DNA of 64,000 bases, taken from positions 310,001 to 374,000 of the forward strand of contig NW_008805090.1 in NCBI RefSeq assembly GCF_000004825.1. The letters are read 5' to 3'. The stretch is from Heterostelium album PN500. Taxonomy: Eukaryota; Evosea; Eumycetozoa; Acytosteliales; Acytosteliaceae. Of this stretch, positions 1 to 11,192 are shown in pieces. The first letter of the stretch is position 1. Each line of letters starts with the position of its first letter. A model generated the notes under the pieces. That model was not told where the DNA came from. It ran no database searches and was given only the letters and a program-made list of their open reading frames with translations. The translations under genes were made by a program, and so were the position numbers.

Positions 1-976
1 GTTCCATGGTGACATATTGGTGAGTGGCGCTGAGGATGGCGTTATGAAGGTTTGGGATACCAAAGAGGGCGAGTGCACTCATACTCTGGTAGGCCATACC
101 GATGTTATCAATTCATTCCACTTTGAAGGCGATCGAGTTGTTAGCGGTAGCGATGATTCTACACTCAAAGTTTGGAAAGCAAGTACGGGTCAGTGTGTCA
201 ATACATTCAATGGTCACAATGGATCGGTATGGATGTTGGAATTCAAGGATCACTTTTTGGTCAGTGGCGGTGATGATCGCTCAGTACGACTATGGGACAT
301 GAACACCGGACAACAGATCCAATCACATACTGGACATACCGGAAGAATCTACTATGTACAGATGGGTGACAATATGATAGTAAGCGGTGCCCAAGACAAA
401 TCGTGTAGAATATGGGATGTGCGATCAGGAAAAGCATCGCATACCATGGTTTCAAATTCACCTGTACACTGTTTGCAAATGAATTCCGATCTGTGGAGTG
501 GCGGCGATTGGTCGGTTGCTAGCGGCCACAACAATGGTACAATCAGCGTTTGGAATATGAGAACTGGTTCTTTACAAGCCGTTCTATCCAGTCCATTATG
601 TTGTCCAGTTTGGCACATTCAATTCAGACAGAATACAATTTACACTTCCAGTTGTAATAACCTACATGCCTGGAATCTTAACTTGGCTGTTCCAACCAAC
701 TCAAACTCTCAAAATCAAATGAGTCAACTGACTTGTAGTAAAATTTTTAAAGGCCATACTAAATCGATAAAACATTTCCAAGTAAAGGAAAACAGGATGG
801 TGAGTGGTGGAATGGACAACAAAATCAAAGTTTGGGATCTCGAAAAACCTGGAAGCAGCTATCTCTATACATTGGCTGGTCACACTGGAAGTGTAGATTG
901 GTTAGAATTTAAAAAGGATAAACTAATTAGTTGCTCTGCCGATCATACCATCAGGGTTTGGAGTTTTTGGGATTGA
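1..976 (+). CDS. WD40-repeat protein, 3' part (5' end outside window)
   Basis: The frame is open from the first bases of the window to TGA at 974-976, so the start lies upstream. About seven WD40-type blades are visible, each with a GHT...SG..D..+VWD pattern (for example VSGSDDSTLKVWKAS, VSGGDDRSVRLWDM, ISCSADHTIRVWSFWD at the end). Such beta-propellers act as scaffolds, often in F-box ubiquitin ligases (Fbxw7/Cdc4 type). The missing N-terminus would show whether an F-box is present, so I do not assign a specific function. No intron is seen in the visible part. The gene converges on the minus-strand monooxygenase gene, with about 220 bp between their ends. Confidence 0.85.
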   Translation, partial: FHGDILVSGAEDGVMKVWDTKEGECTHTLVGHTDVINSFHFEGDRVVSGSDDSTLKVWKASTGQCVNTFNGHNGSVWMLEFKDHFLVSGGDDRSVRLWDMNTGQQIQSHTGHTGRIYYVQMGDNMIVSGAQDKSCRIWDVRSGKASHTMVSNSPVHCLQMNSDLWSGGDWSVASGHNNGTISVWNMRTGSLQAVLSSPLCCPVWHIQFRQNTIYTSSCNNLHAWNLNLAVPTNSNSQNQMSQLTCSKIFKGHTKSIKHFQVKENRMVSGGMDNKIKVWDLEKPGSSYLYTLAGHTGSVDWLEFKKDKLISCSADHTIRVWSFWD

Positions 977-1195
977 TAACTATATTTTATTTATAATAAA
1001 ATCTATATATATATATTTTTTTTTATTTAATATATATTTATTAAACAACATATCTATAACTTCTTTTTTTTTGATTTACCTAAATTGTTTGTTTTAACAT
1101 TTTCGTCTTTTTAATAATAAAATATTATATTAATCTTGTTACATAATATGTTAAATAATGTTCTTTTATTTTTTAAATTATCAATATCGATCACT

Positions 1196-2916
1196 CTACC
1201 TATCGTCAATGAATTTAATTATTTGGTCTACTTTTGAATCTATTATTTTTGACTTTGGTGTTAATGATAAAGCTAATTTGACTTTGTATGAGTTGCTACA
1301 GAATTTTGATAGTAAAAAAGCATCTCCATAGAACATTGAAACTATCCAAGATATTAGTTGAACTGTAGTGAAATAAACCATAAAAGTATAGTATTCAACT
1401 ATTTCTTTATCTTCAGGATTTGAGTGCCATTGAATGATTTGATTGAATGCATATCCAGAAAAACATATTCTTATGGTTTGCCAAGTGCACACTTTTGGAA
1501 AAAATGAAAAAAACATTGTTGTTGGTTGGTCGTGAGAATTATTCGTATTGATTTGATTGGATTGCTGATAGTTTTTGGAAAGCAATAACCCAATAGATGT
1601 GATCTGAACTACCATAATAGTGGTCATTAAAGCCAAGTCAGTGTCGGAAAATGTATGTTTAAATAACTCGAGGGTAGTTACAGATGCAGAAAGAACAGTG
1701 ATTTCGATAACCATATATATACATAAAATAATATTAAAAACATCGTTTTGTTTTAATTCTTTTGGTTTGATTTGTTCGGTTGGATTGGGCTCCGGTGTCT
1801 CTAAATTGTTCTGTGGTAAATCATGATCTGGATGCCAGGAAGGTGATTTCCATAACACCTTTAATTTTGAAAATCCCTTCAATTTCTTTGAAAGTTGATA
1901 CATATAATAAAAATGATGAGCATTTAACCAAAGAATATTGTATGATGAAATATCATCTGTAATTCCATATTTTAAATCAATATTATCATCCTCTAAAATA
2001 TATAAAATAAAATTTTAATATTATAAAGATTTATAAAAAAAATAAAAATTATTTACCTTCAATAAATGTTCCAAACAATCTATCCCATATGATAAGAACA
2101 CCACCATAGTTTTTATCAAGATATTCAACATTGGAAGCATGGTGAACCTTATGAAGACTTGGAGTAACGAAAATAGTTTCAAGACATTTTATTCTTGGAA
2201 ACATTTCACTTAAAAAATTTTAATACAATTAGTTGTTTTTAATTTTTATTTTTTTTATAATTTACTTACCTATGTAACCAAAATTGAAATATTCTATTCC
2301 AATGATGATGAAAAGAATAATGAATAGGATGGACTACCAATGAGAGTGGTAGATAGTGGAGCCAGACATTTACATATTGGAAAACACCTTGTCTGATTGC
2401 TGAAGAAAAATTGAAATAATCAGAAGAATGATGAGGGACATGCATGGCCCAAAATAAATTGGTTTCGTGTCCAATCCGATGAAAACTATATACAGAAAAG
2501 TCGATACCAATAAATGATATAATAAAGCTTAATATACTTGAACTATCGAGTGTTACAAGTCTATAATTATTCCAACTATAAATTAAAAACAATCATTAGG
2601 ATCCTTTGAAAAAATATCTTTGAAAAAAAAACATTTATATTTACATATAAAAATAAGGAATAAAATAAATTGGAAAAATGTAATAATGGAATATCTCTTG
2701 GAATGCACCCATCGTTATTGATAACATTGTATTATTAAAATCATGATATGACATTTTTTTTAAATAAATAGTTCGCCAAGTGGAAATGAAAAGTTCTACC
2801 AACAACGCAGCAAGGAACACTGGAATCATCAAATTGATGTAATTTGGTATATCATATTCGGCGGGAATATATGTTCGAGGATCAAAACTGTTTGTCCTAT
2901 GAAAGTGAAAGAACAT
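1196..2916 (-). CDS. AGMO: alkylglycerol monooxygenase-like sterol desaturase/fatty acid hydroxylase family protein
   Basis: Four exons join in frame: 2916-2645, 2575-2270, 2208-2057 and 1992-1196, giving 508 aa. The di-iron histidine motifs are all present: FHRIGHE and HVPHHSSDY in exon 2, then LHKVHHASN in exon 3, followed by the AGMO-like stretch [18 protein letters not shown]. Several hydrophobic membrane segments occur, including the N-terminal [15 protein letters not shown] and helices in the last exon. AGMO cleaves the ether bond of alkylglycerols in the ER using tetrahydrobiopterin. The family is inferred from motif order. The start at 2916 is the first ATG of the open exon. An upstream coding exon is possible, because TTTCATAG just inside this exon could be an acceptor. 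The next 2.8 kb upstream lacks any other clear coding exon. Confidence 0.85.
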
Positions 2917-5729
2917 CGGAAATTAATTAGTGGTTAAACTAGGAGGGTAGTGGTTCATCAATTGATGAAATGGTGCATTGAGATAGCGATGTTTGCAAAT
3001 GAAGAGTTTCATGGTAAAAACAATCGAATATCCATACATACATTTTAAAGTAGTGCACTCAATAAAAAAAAGTAATACCTCTACATCAAATAAGAAATAC
3101 TAAAAAGAATTTTAATTTTTATAGTTACGAATATTGTTTTTAACTAATAGGATTATTTGTTGTTAGGTAATTAAATTGTTTCTTCTCTTGTGTGATGGTT
3201 GAGATGTTGAATTGATTGTTTGTGAATGGTTAAAAACAGAATGCTTAAAATATTTTAATTGTATTTTCACAAACAACAGGGGAGGGTGTGGAAATGTGGT
3301 ATTTAATTGGTGAGAAAACAACTATTATATGTTGCCAAAGACGAATTGATCAACTGTAACCAATCATATTTCTCAGAGCACACAACAAATTTTTATAATT
3401 TCAAAAAAAACTGATAATGAAAAAAAGAGATACCAACAATTTTGGAAATGGAGATATTATAATTCATATGAACATTGTTAGAGATAATGCTTGATGATGG
3501 TAGTGTTTCTCTTGTGGTGTAGCTTTGTGAAAAAGATGTATTTGTGTTGTTGTTGTAGAATGTGGTAACTTTATAAATTAAATAAGTAGGACAAAACTAA
3601 ACCAAAATAAGTAAAAACCATCCATCCCACTTTTTGGATGGTGTGTTTTTGTTTATAATAAAGCTACTGCTATTGTATATAGATAGTATAAACATATGTT
3701 TATAATAAACCAAACCACATAAAAATGTGACAATCATATGATTTATACTAATAGAGACACACACAAACATAATATGGTTTTAAACAACAGCTGCTTATTA
3801 ATTGGTAGTGGTGGTAAAAATGGTAGAAATATTATGTGGTTTATATTGTATGGTTTAGTTTGGTTTTAAAAGTGGTTACTACCACTAGCACCACTGGTGG
3901 TGGTTTTTTGATTGTGTAGGTGGCGTTAGTGGTGTGTAAGAAATCAATCACCCACAACATACTAACAGTATTAACAACACCCATAAAAATAGTGGAGAAA
4001 ATACTTACATTTCAAGTTTTTTTGTGTATTCATCATAACCTATGCTACTCTATAAATAAGATAGTGTATTTGAATCAGTTACTACTATTACTGATGCTAG
4101 CTCTAAATATTCTCTGCTGAAGTGAGGAGGTGAGGAGGAAATTAAAGATAAGACAAAGCAATCTAAACCAAAACTGTTGTTGAGAGAAATTATAATTATA
4201 TGGCAAATATTTGAATTGTAAATATTAGATTTTGTTGTGCATCGATGCATAGTTTACTTAGTATTATTGTTGGGGATAATTTAGGATTTATCTTAATTAT
4301 GTAAATTGCTGTTGATGTGATTCAATAACGACCACCACAAAAAAAAAAAAACAAAAAAATATGGTTTAGTTGATCAATCACATAGATCTTCAAAAAAATT
4401 ATTATTCACTTTCTGATTGGATGCGGTAGTATTTTTCAATCATTTAATTATAATATCAACTCTAACAATATTTGTTGTTGGGCTGAAAATAAAAACTTGG
4501 TTATATATTTAAATTTCTTACTAAAAAATTATTTTTAGTAAATTTTGAATTACTTTAAACCAAATTCATAATAAATACAAAACAAAAATACTACTCCATC
4601 TTATATAATTGTACTTGTTGGTCAAGATACACCATCCAAGATGGTGCTAATAACTAGCAAATTGGACAAAAAAAAGGTAGTGTGAAATTATTATTATTAT
4701 TATTATTATTATTGTTATTGTTTAGAAATAATTTGAATTTGATTGTTTTTAAAAATAAATAAATACAAAATTTCTATATTATTAAAAAAAAATTCAATTT
4801 AAAATAATAAAAAAGAACAAGTAAAATATGTCAGATAGACAAGTTTAAAGAATACAATCAACACTCTTAAATAAATCCCAATTTGCTATAACAGATGAAT
4901 AAATTTGGGTTTTTTAATTACCATATGGTGGTAGTAGGTTTTTGACTGATTAATGTGATAACATAGGTGGACAAATAATAAATTAAATTAAATTTACATT
5001 GTTTGATTGATCAGAATTAAGAATCAATTTCAAACAACAATTAAAAAAAATAAAAAAAATTACTTTTTTAAATATTAATAATAAACAATTGTTGGGTTGT
5101 TGAAAATATAATAATAAAATATAATATTTGACAGATATATGATTGATTGATTAATTGATCAAATTATATATTCCCACCAAAACTAAATACGAATTTGATT
5201 ACTTCATTTAGATAAGTCGGCAATATAAAAAAAACATAGATATAAACACATTACTATTTTTATAATGAATACTTACCAATTTTGGGATAAATCAAAATTT
5301 TGAGGTGTGATTATAAATTGGCCCAATAATTGATTTATAGATTCTTTATAATTAAAATACTATTAAGTTAAATTTATTCTAAATATTATAAACAATTATC
5401 CTTTTTCTTATATATTATTATTCTTCTTCTTTTTCTTACTATTATTATATTAAACATTATATGAATAAAACAAAAAAAAAAAAAAGAAAATAATAAAAGA
5501 TCTATAGATGATGGCTATATATATATTATAATTAGCTATTTCAACTTTTTTTGTTATTTATTTATTATTGGGTGGCTGATTTGTTATTAATTTGATTGAT
5601 TGATTGATTGCTGCTGTTGGTGCTTCTCTTTTCTATTTTTTCTACTTTTCAAATTGCCGTCATTGTTAAAATCGCTGATTTTTAATTTATTCTGTTGTTT
5701 ATAACTATTTTATTTTATTTATTTTGACT
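2917..5729. other. long intergenic region with G/T-rich blocks
   Basis: No convincing coding sequence is present. The stretch lies 5' of the monooxygenase gene and 3' of the syntaxin gene, both on the minus strand. It has G/T-rich and C/A-rich blocks such as GGGTGTGG near 3285 and a ACCACTAGCACCACTGGTGG block near 3882-3901. It also holds a TTA/TTG trinucleotide run at 4689-4720 and TTGA tetranucleotide runs near 5590-5610. Minus-sense donor-like GTAAGT sites near 4011 and 5276 could mark 5' UTR exons of the monooxygenase transcript, but this is speculation. Confidence 0.5.
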
Positions 5730-7598
5730 TTATGTATATTGTTGATAGTAATTAAGGAATAATAAAACAAATGATGCAGTAATAAGCAAAACTAATACCA
5801 TGACTCTAAAGTCAAAGGTTTTCTTGGTCGCATCTTGAATGTGTTGATTTGCTCTATGTATATAATTGGTTGCTTGTACATTGGTTGTGTAGATGGTGTT
5901 GAGTGTTTCTCTTTGTGCCATTATATGGGGAGTAATCTCATCAAACAAAGTCGACAGCTCTTCAATCTGTCTTTCAATAACACTGAGATAATAATATTAA
6001 ATTAAATTTAAATTTAATTAATAAATAACAAATATTATTACAAAAAAAATCAATAAAAATATATATATTATAGTCAACTGATTTGAAAATGAATATCCTA
6101 ATTTCCAAAAAACAACAGTTGTTTTCCTGTCCATTCGTCCATCAATCCATTAATCCATCAACATGTTTATGTTATGTTAGGTTGCATCCATTTAATTTTG
6201 AAAATCCATCTTTTTAACTTTTGTAAATTGAAACTACGTATATCGAATTGATTGAAAATGATTATAATTGACTATATATATATATGTATTGATTATATAT
6301 TGATTGAAATGATTATATTGATATTGATTGATTGATTAATTAATTGATCTATCTACAATATTCTATTGACTGGATGTTTAAACATTGTTGTTTTTCTGAT
6401 AAATTCGTAACTGATTAACTAAATCCAAATGATCATTCGTAATATACTTTCAAAAACAGACTATAATGATAAATGTTTGCTACTTACAGAATTTGATCGG
6501 AAAGTGACTCTAACTCATTGATAAGACTTGCATTTTGTTGCTCAAATATCAACTGTTCATCATTATCAAGCTCTATATCTTTATAAACCTGTTGATTCCT
6601 ATCATCTTCACCCAAAAGCTCTGCCAAATTACTATTACTATTAACACTACTATTATTACTATCTTTACTATTACTACTATTACTATTTGATTTACTACTA
6701 TATGTATTATATCTATTCCTTGTTGAATCAGTAATACTACTTGCAAACCTAAATGTAATTAAATTAAATATAAATAAAGTGTAATAGGCATTAATATTAA
6801 CTAATATATAAAATATATATCATTATATCACTATATAATTATTTAGATATTGATATTACTTTTGATTCTCTTTTATGGTTGCCAATCTGAAATCTCTTTG
6901 TTTCTTAAAGTTGGTGGATACTTGGTTGAGATGAAGTCGTAGTTGATCGATGATGCTCATGAACATGTATATTTTGTTGTCGAATTGCTCGAGTTCCTTG
7001 TAGAACTTCTCATTGTCAGGATCGTCACGCAGAATCGATGGATTCGGCACTTGTTCGACACTCTCGTACTGCCGATACTTTGGATTGGCAATGAAATTCC
7101 TTCGGATGTAGCCATCGAGTTTAGCGATACTGTTGTTACACACCTCTATCTGCTTGAGCGAGAGGTTATCAACGGTGTCTCGATCTTCGTCGGTCATCCT
7201 ACCGTGAGTGGACGACGACCGTGACGATGAAACATGCTTCGAAGTATCGATATACGCTTCTCTATTATCATTTAGAAATTCTTTTAATGATTCTATATTC
7301 TCAAGCTTTATATATATCAATATCAATATCAATATCATATTATTAAATTAAAACATTATAATCTTACAATTGAAGCAGATGCTTTTAAAATATCTTTATC
7401 TGTAAATTGATTACTATTTATATCTTTATCTTTTTCATTTTCTTTATCTTTATCTTTATCTATATCTTTATTATTGTTACTCTTCTTTTTAAACAATTTA
7501 TTTTGTAAATCTCTTTGTTTGTCTGCTGGTGAAGTTGAAGTTCCAGTGTTTACTCTACATTTCTTTACTTGATCTTGAAATAGTTTTGATATATCCAT
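5730..7598 (-). CDS. STX18: syntaxin-18-like ER Qa-SNARE
   Basis: Four exons, 7598-7368, 7305-6860, 6748-6488 and 5982-5730, give 396 aa. The N-terminal half has helices resembling the syntaxin-18/Ufe1 domain (SKLFQDQVKKC at the start, then SIIDQLRLHLNQV). A low-complexity Ser/Asn spacer lies in exon 3. The SNARE helix spans the exon 3/4 join, with the likely zero-layer Gln in HIMAQRETL. It ends in a C-terminal anchor, FRVMVLVLLITASFVLLFLNYY. Syntaxin 18 acts in Golgi-to-ER retrograde fusion. This fits functionally with the coatomer gene at the other end of the window, though there is no genomic linkage. The gene is divergent from rps13 across about 600 bp. Confidence is high for a Qa-SNARE and good for the syntaxin-18 subtype. 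Confidence 0.85.
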
Positions 7599-8202
7599 TC
7601 TTTCTTTTCTTTATTAAATTAAATTAAATACTTTACAAAAAAAAAAACTAAAAATAGTTATTATTATATTATTATGTACATCTATTTATTTATTTATTTT
7701 TAGTGATTATTCTATATATTTAATTAATTAATAAAGTCAGTGTTTGTTCCACTTTCAGAAACTTGAAATTGAATAGGAAAAATGAGTCATCATAATATAA
7801 AAATAAATTAATTAAAAATTCAATGATATTCTTATACACTAAAAATAAAAAAACATAACATAACATAACATAGAATAATTGTTTATTAATAATGTATTAT
7901 TTTTGATAAGTTCTCAATATTTTAATATATTGAATCATTTATAACATTGATGTTTAAACTAAAAAAATATGATATTGTAGACTACTATTTCAAAATAATA
8001 TGAGAAGAAATGTTAACGTTACATTATTTTTAGTTTTTTTGTTTTAAAAACACTATTTTTCGAATTTTTTATTTTTTATTTTATTTTATTTTTTTGATTT
8101 TTTTTTGGCATGATTAAAATTTGAGTAACAAAAATTTAAAACATTCTTTTCGAATCGTTCTTTGTAGTTAGTCGTTGACTTAATAATTAAAGTAGTATCA
8201 CA
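7599..8202. promoter_or_regulatory. divergent promoter region between syntaxin-18 and rps13
   Basis: The two flanking genes start at either edge and point away from each other, so both promoters should lie here. The sequence is A/T homopolymer-rich, with long T tracts at 8034-8107 ahead of rps13. Similar T tracts precede the rps26 and rpl19 starts. No specific factor site could be recognised. Confidence 0.5.
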
Positions 8203-8754
8203 ATGGGTCGTATGCACAGCAATGGGTAAGCATTTTCATAAATAAATTTTAGATTATTAGTTAAAAATAGTTTATTAATATAAATATCATTACAAACAAT
8301 TGTATATTATTATTATTTTAGTAAGGGTATCTCATCCTCTGCTTTACCTTACAACAGAAAGCCACATTCATGGACCAAGCACTCTGCTGCTGAAGTCTGC
8401 CAACAAATCATCCTTTTGGCCAAGAGAGGTTACACTCCATCCCAAATCGGTGTCTTGTTGAGAGATTCACACGGTATTGCCCAAGTTAAGAACATCACTG
8501 GTTCAAAGATCCTCCGTATCTTGAAGGTCAACGGTCTCGCCCCAGCCATCCCAGAAGACTTGTTCCACTTGATCAAGAAGGCCGTCACCATCAACAAGCA
8601 TTTGCAACGTGCTCACAAGGATTACGATGGTAAGTTCAACCTCCGTCTCGTTGAATCCCGTATCCATCGTCTCTCCCGTCCATACAGAAAGTCTGGTGTC
8701 CTCCCACCAAACTGGAAGTACGAAGCCGCCACCGCCTCCACCCTCGTTGCCTAA
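8203..8754 (+). CDS. rps13: 40S ribosomal protein S13 (uS15)
   Basis: A 23-nt first exon (8203-8225, MGRMHSNG split at Gly) joins across a 96-nt intron to 8322-8754, giving 151 aa. The sequence starts [18 protein letters not shown] and continues with [16 protein letters not shown] and [14 protein letters not shown], all signatures of eukaryotic S13/uS15. It is a structural component of the small ribosomal subunit. Codon use is strongly biased (CGT, AAG, ACC) compared with neighbours, as expected for a highly expressed gene. A poly(A) signal AATAAA lies at 8819-8824. A short intron right after the start is common in ribosomal-protein genes. Confidence 0.97.
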
Positions 8755-8823
8755 ACACACCACCGTTTACCCGTGTCCAGATAGTAATGTACCTACTTTA
8801 ACGTGCCAACAGCTCTCAATAAA

Positions 8824-9180
8824 TGTAGAAGGATTCGGGGTGACCGACGGATTAGTCCGTCGTGCACTTTTTGAAACTGGTCCTTACTATTTAATCAATT
8901 GCTAGGTCTCTCTTTTGATTCCTACACCTATAATTGATTACCGATTGAGAGGAAGACGTTGGTTCTACTGGTAGGTTGTCACACACCATCAAAACCTAGT
9001 GTATATCAATGTATGGGGAACCAACTTGAAGAACACATTTATCTTCTGGGAGAAGATAAACGTTTTATGGATGTGCTGTTGACACATCTACCATTAGAAC
9101 ATTGAAAGGAATATGTAAGTTAACTCAAACATATAATAGTTATCAAAATAATATTACATTGATAATATTTCCTTTCAATC
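8824..9180. ncRNA. candidate structured RNA gene (unassigned)
   Basis: This segment just after the rps13 poly(A) signal is visibly richer in G+C than flanking DNA and is packed with perfect inverted repeats. They are 8845-8851 with 8856-8862 (7 bp, TTAG loop), 8892-8900 with 8932-8940 (9 bp) enclosing 8903-8907 with 8926-8930, and 8958-8965 with 9018-9025 (8 bp) enclosing 8972-8977 with 8993-8998. Further pairs are 9038-9047 with 9051-9060 (10 bp, GGG loop), 9070-9075 with 9083-9088, and 9101-9111 with 9169-9179 (11 bp). No long conserved ORF explains it. A helix with internal loop followed by AGGAAGACG recalls the P3 and CR-I order of RNase P/MRP RNA, but I found no convincing partner strand. 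Strand is unknown. It could also be a very long structured 3' UTR. Confidence 0.4.
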
Positions 9181-10003
9181 AAAACAACTGTTTTCTTCTA
9201 CAATGGTAATATTTATTATTAAAGTTTTTATTACTAACAATTTTTCCTTTTACTGAGTTTAAGAGTTACTTTGATCAAACTTTAAATTTTTAAATAAATA
9301 AAAGAATTTATTTTCAAAATATAAAATTTATAAATTATAGTTATTTATCTATTTTTAACATATAGTCATGATTGTTGAATTGTATTTAATAGTTATGTTG
9401 ATTATTATTTTTGAATATCAAAAATCTTCTGTCCAACTGTATTTTCTAATTTAAAGTAATCTGTTCAAAGTATTTAAAAATAGGAGGGTAATCTTTATTT
9501 AATTCGGTTCAGTGTAATGGTAAATTATTTTATTTTAGAATTTATTTTTGCACATATCAAAGAGGCTAGTATCGTTTCGTATTAGACTTTATAGGTAATA
9601 GTTGCACTTGAACTAATGGTCCATATCAAGAGTTTTGATACAATATAAAAATATATTTAAAGTGGTTGATTAAGTTTTCTGGGGAGTTAGAGTTCTGCTC
9701 TTGACTTGTTGGCAATTAAGTTTAATAGTTATATTGGTCAATATAAATAATACTGTAATTTAAGTCAAAATTTATTAAATTATTTAAAGCTGTTGAATAT
9801 ACATCATTACTTTTTACACATTTTACAATATTCTATAAACTGATAAAATTATAAAGACCTATTCAAGAGAATAAATCATTTCCAATACTTTGATAAATTT
9901 TTTTAAAACTTTCTTTCAAACCATATTATTTGATGAGAAAAACAATTTATAAATTTTACTGTACAAATCTATATTATATTTTATTAAATTATAGTTAAAT
10001 TAT
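9181..10003. other. AT-rich intergenic DNA
   Basis: This stretch lies between the hairpin-rich segment and the 3' end of the Galpha gene. I see no ORF with family resemblance, no repeat and no recognisable RNA gene. Confidence 0.5.
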
Positions 10004-11192
10004 TTATCTAACTTGTATGTTTGCTATCATTTTTGTTACATATTGGAATATTTCTTTAATTTGATTGCAATCATCGGTTTCAAAGGTGTGGGTGAATAAT
10101 CTACGGTTTTGTTTGAATTTATCTTTGTTCTTAAAAGAATTCAAAAGGAATGAAGCTTCACATTGTTCGTTGGTGTAGTCAGAAAAATGGTTCTTCAATG
10201 GCTCTATCAGCAACTTTTGTTTGAATAGATTTTTATTGTTGATCATCAATATTACAGTGGTGTTGGTAAATAATTTATTATTAATAATCTAAAAAAATGA
10301 AAGTTAGTTATTAATTATTTAATAATTTAAAATTTATAATTAATAATAATTACCTCTTCGAATAAACTTAAACTTTCCTTCATTCTATTTTCATATTTAG
10401 GATTTTCGGCTGGTTGATCGTATTCGTCAAAGGATACAAAGAATAAAATGGCACCAACATCTTCGAAATGATGGATCCATTTCTTTCTGTCACATTTTTG
10501 ACCACCAACGTCAACAAAAGTGTAGCTACAATCTTCAACCTCCAGTCTAGTATCGGATGTTCCAGTGCATTTCATTCTAAACTTTGAAATATCGGTTTCG
10601 TTTGGAATGAAGTCTTCACTTATAATTCGTTTAGCATTTTCAATTAAACTAAGAAAAAGTAAATTATTTAAATTAATAAAGATTGAACAGTTAAAAAAAA
10701 ATAATTGTCAAAAACTTACTAAATAGTATCTTCTTTTTTAAATTTTGTAATTGGTAAGAATTGGTTTTGGAAATCAGTATCAATCCACAAGTCCATTAGA
10801 TTCTTGAATAAACTTTTGGCCAATTTAATATCTATATCAGAGTCGATATCCATTCTTTTGAATTTTAACCATGACTTTTTGATAGACTCTTGAGAGGTGG
10901 AATGAATAAATCTAATGATTTCCTTAATTACTATACAAAGCGAAAATCTCATCATAGTTTTGATTTTCTGTGCATCATCTCCAGATCTACCACCTTGATA
11001 TATAAGTTGTGTTTGTTTAATAAAAGATAACTATAAAAAAAAAAAAAAAAAAAGTTAGAAATTTTATTTTTTATTTTTAAAACTTTTTTAAAACAATAAT
11101 TTTTTTCTTACCTTTCCACTTGTATTACTACCAAACATAAGTAGTTTGATATCAGACGAAGCTTTTAAGTTGGAGGATAATTTTTGTCCCAT
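10004..11192 (-). CDS. divergent heterotrimeric G-protein alpha subunit with degenerate nucleotide-binding motifs
   Basis: Exons 11192-11112, 11030-10720, 10648-10354 and 10288-10004 give 323 aa, shorter than the usual roughly 350. It begins MGQKLSS, keeping the myristoylation Gly2. The P-loop reads GSNTSGKLSF where GAGESGKST is usual, so the Mg-binding Ser is Leu. Switch I reads FRMKCTGT: the Arg is kept, but the Mg-binding Thr is Cys. Switch II is intact (FVDVGGQKCDRKKWIHHF, catalytic Gln present). NKKD is replaced by NNKN and TCAT by THTF. The C-terminus ends YVTKMIANIQVR and lacks the usual NNL.xCGL receptor tail. It is clearly Galpha by fold, but normal GTP cycling is doubtful. It is a lineage-specific family member and is not matched to a numbered Galpha. 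Confidence 0.85.

Noticed and set aside
3920-4120. 66-codon plus frame in the long intergenic region
   Set aside because: It lacks codon bias or any motif, and the codons are typical of random AT-rich sequence.
8609-8905. 98-codon plus frame overlapping rps13 and its 3' flank
   Set aside because: It lies out of frame in rps13 and continues into the hairpin segment; no family resemblance.
8824-9180. Hammerhead ribozyme or group I intron in the hairpin segment
   Set aside because: I looked for the CTGATGA...GAAA core and for group I P7-like motifs and found neither.
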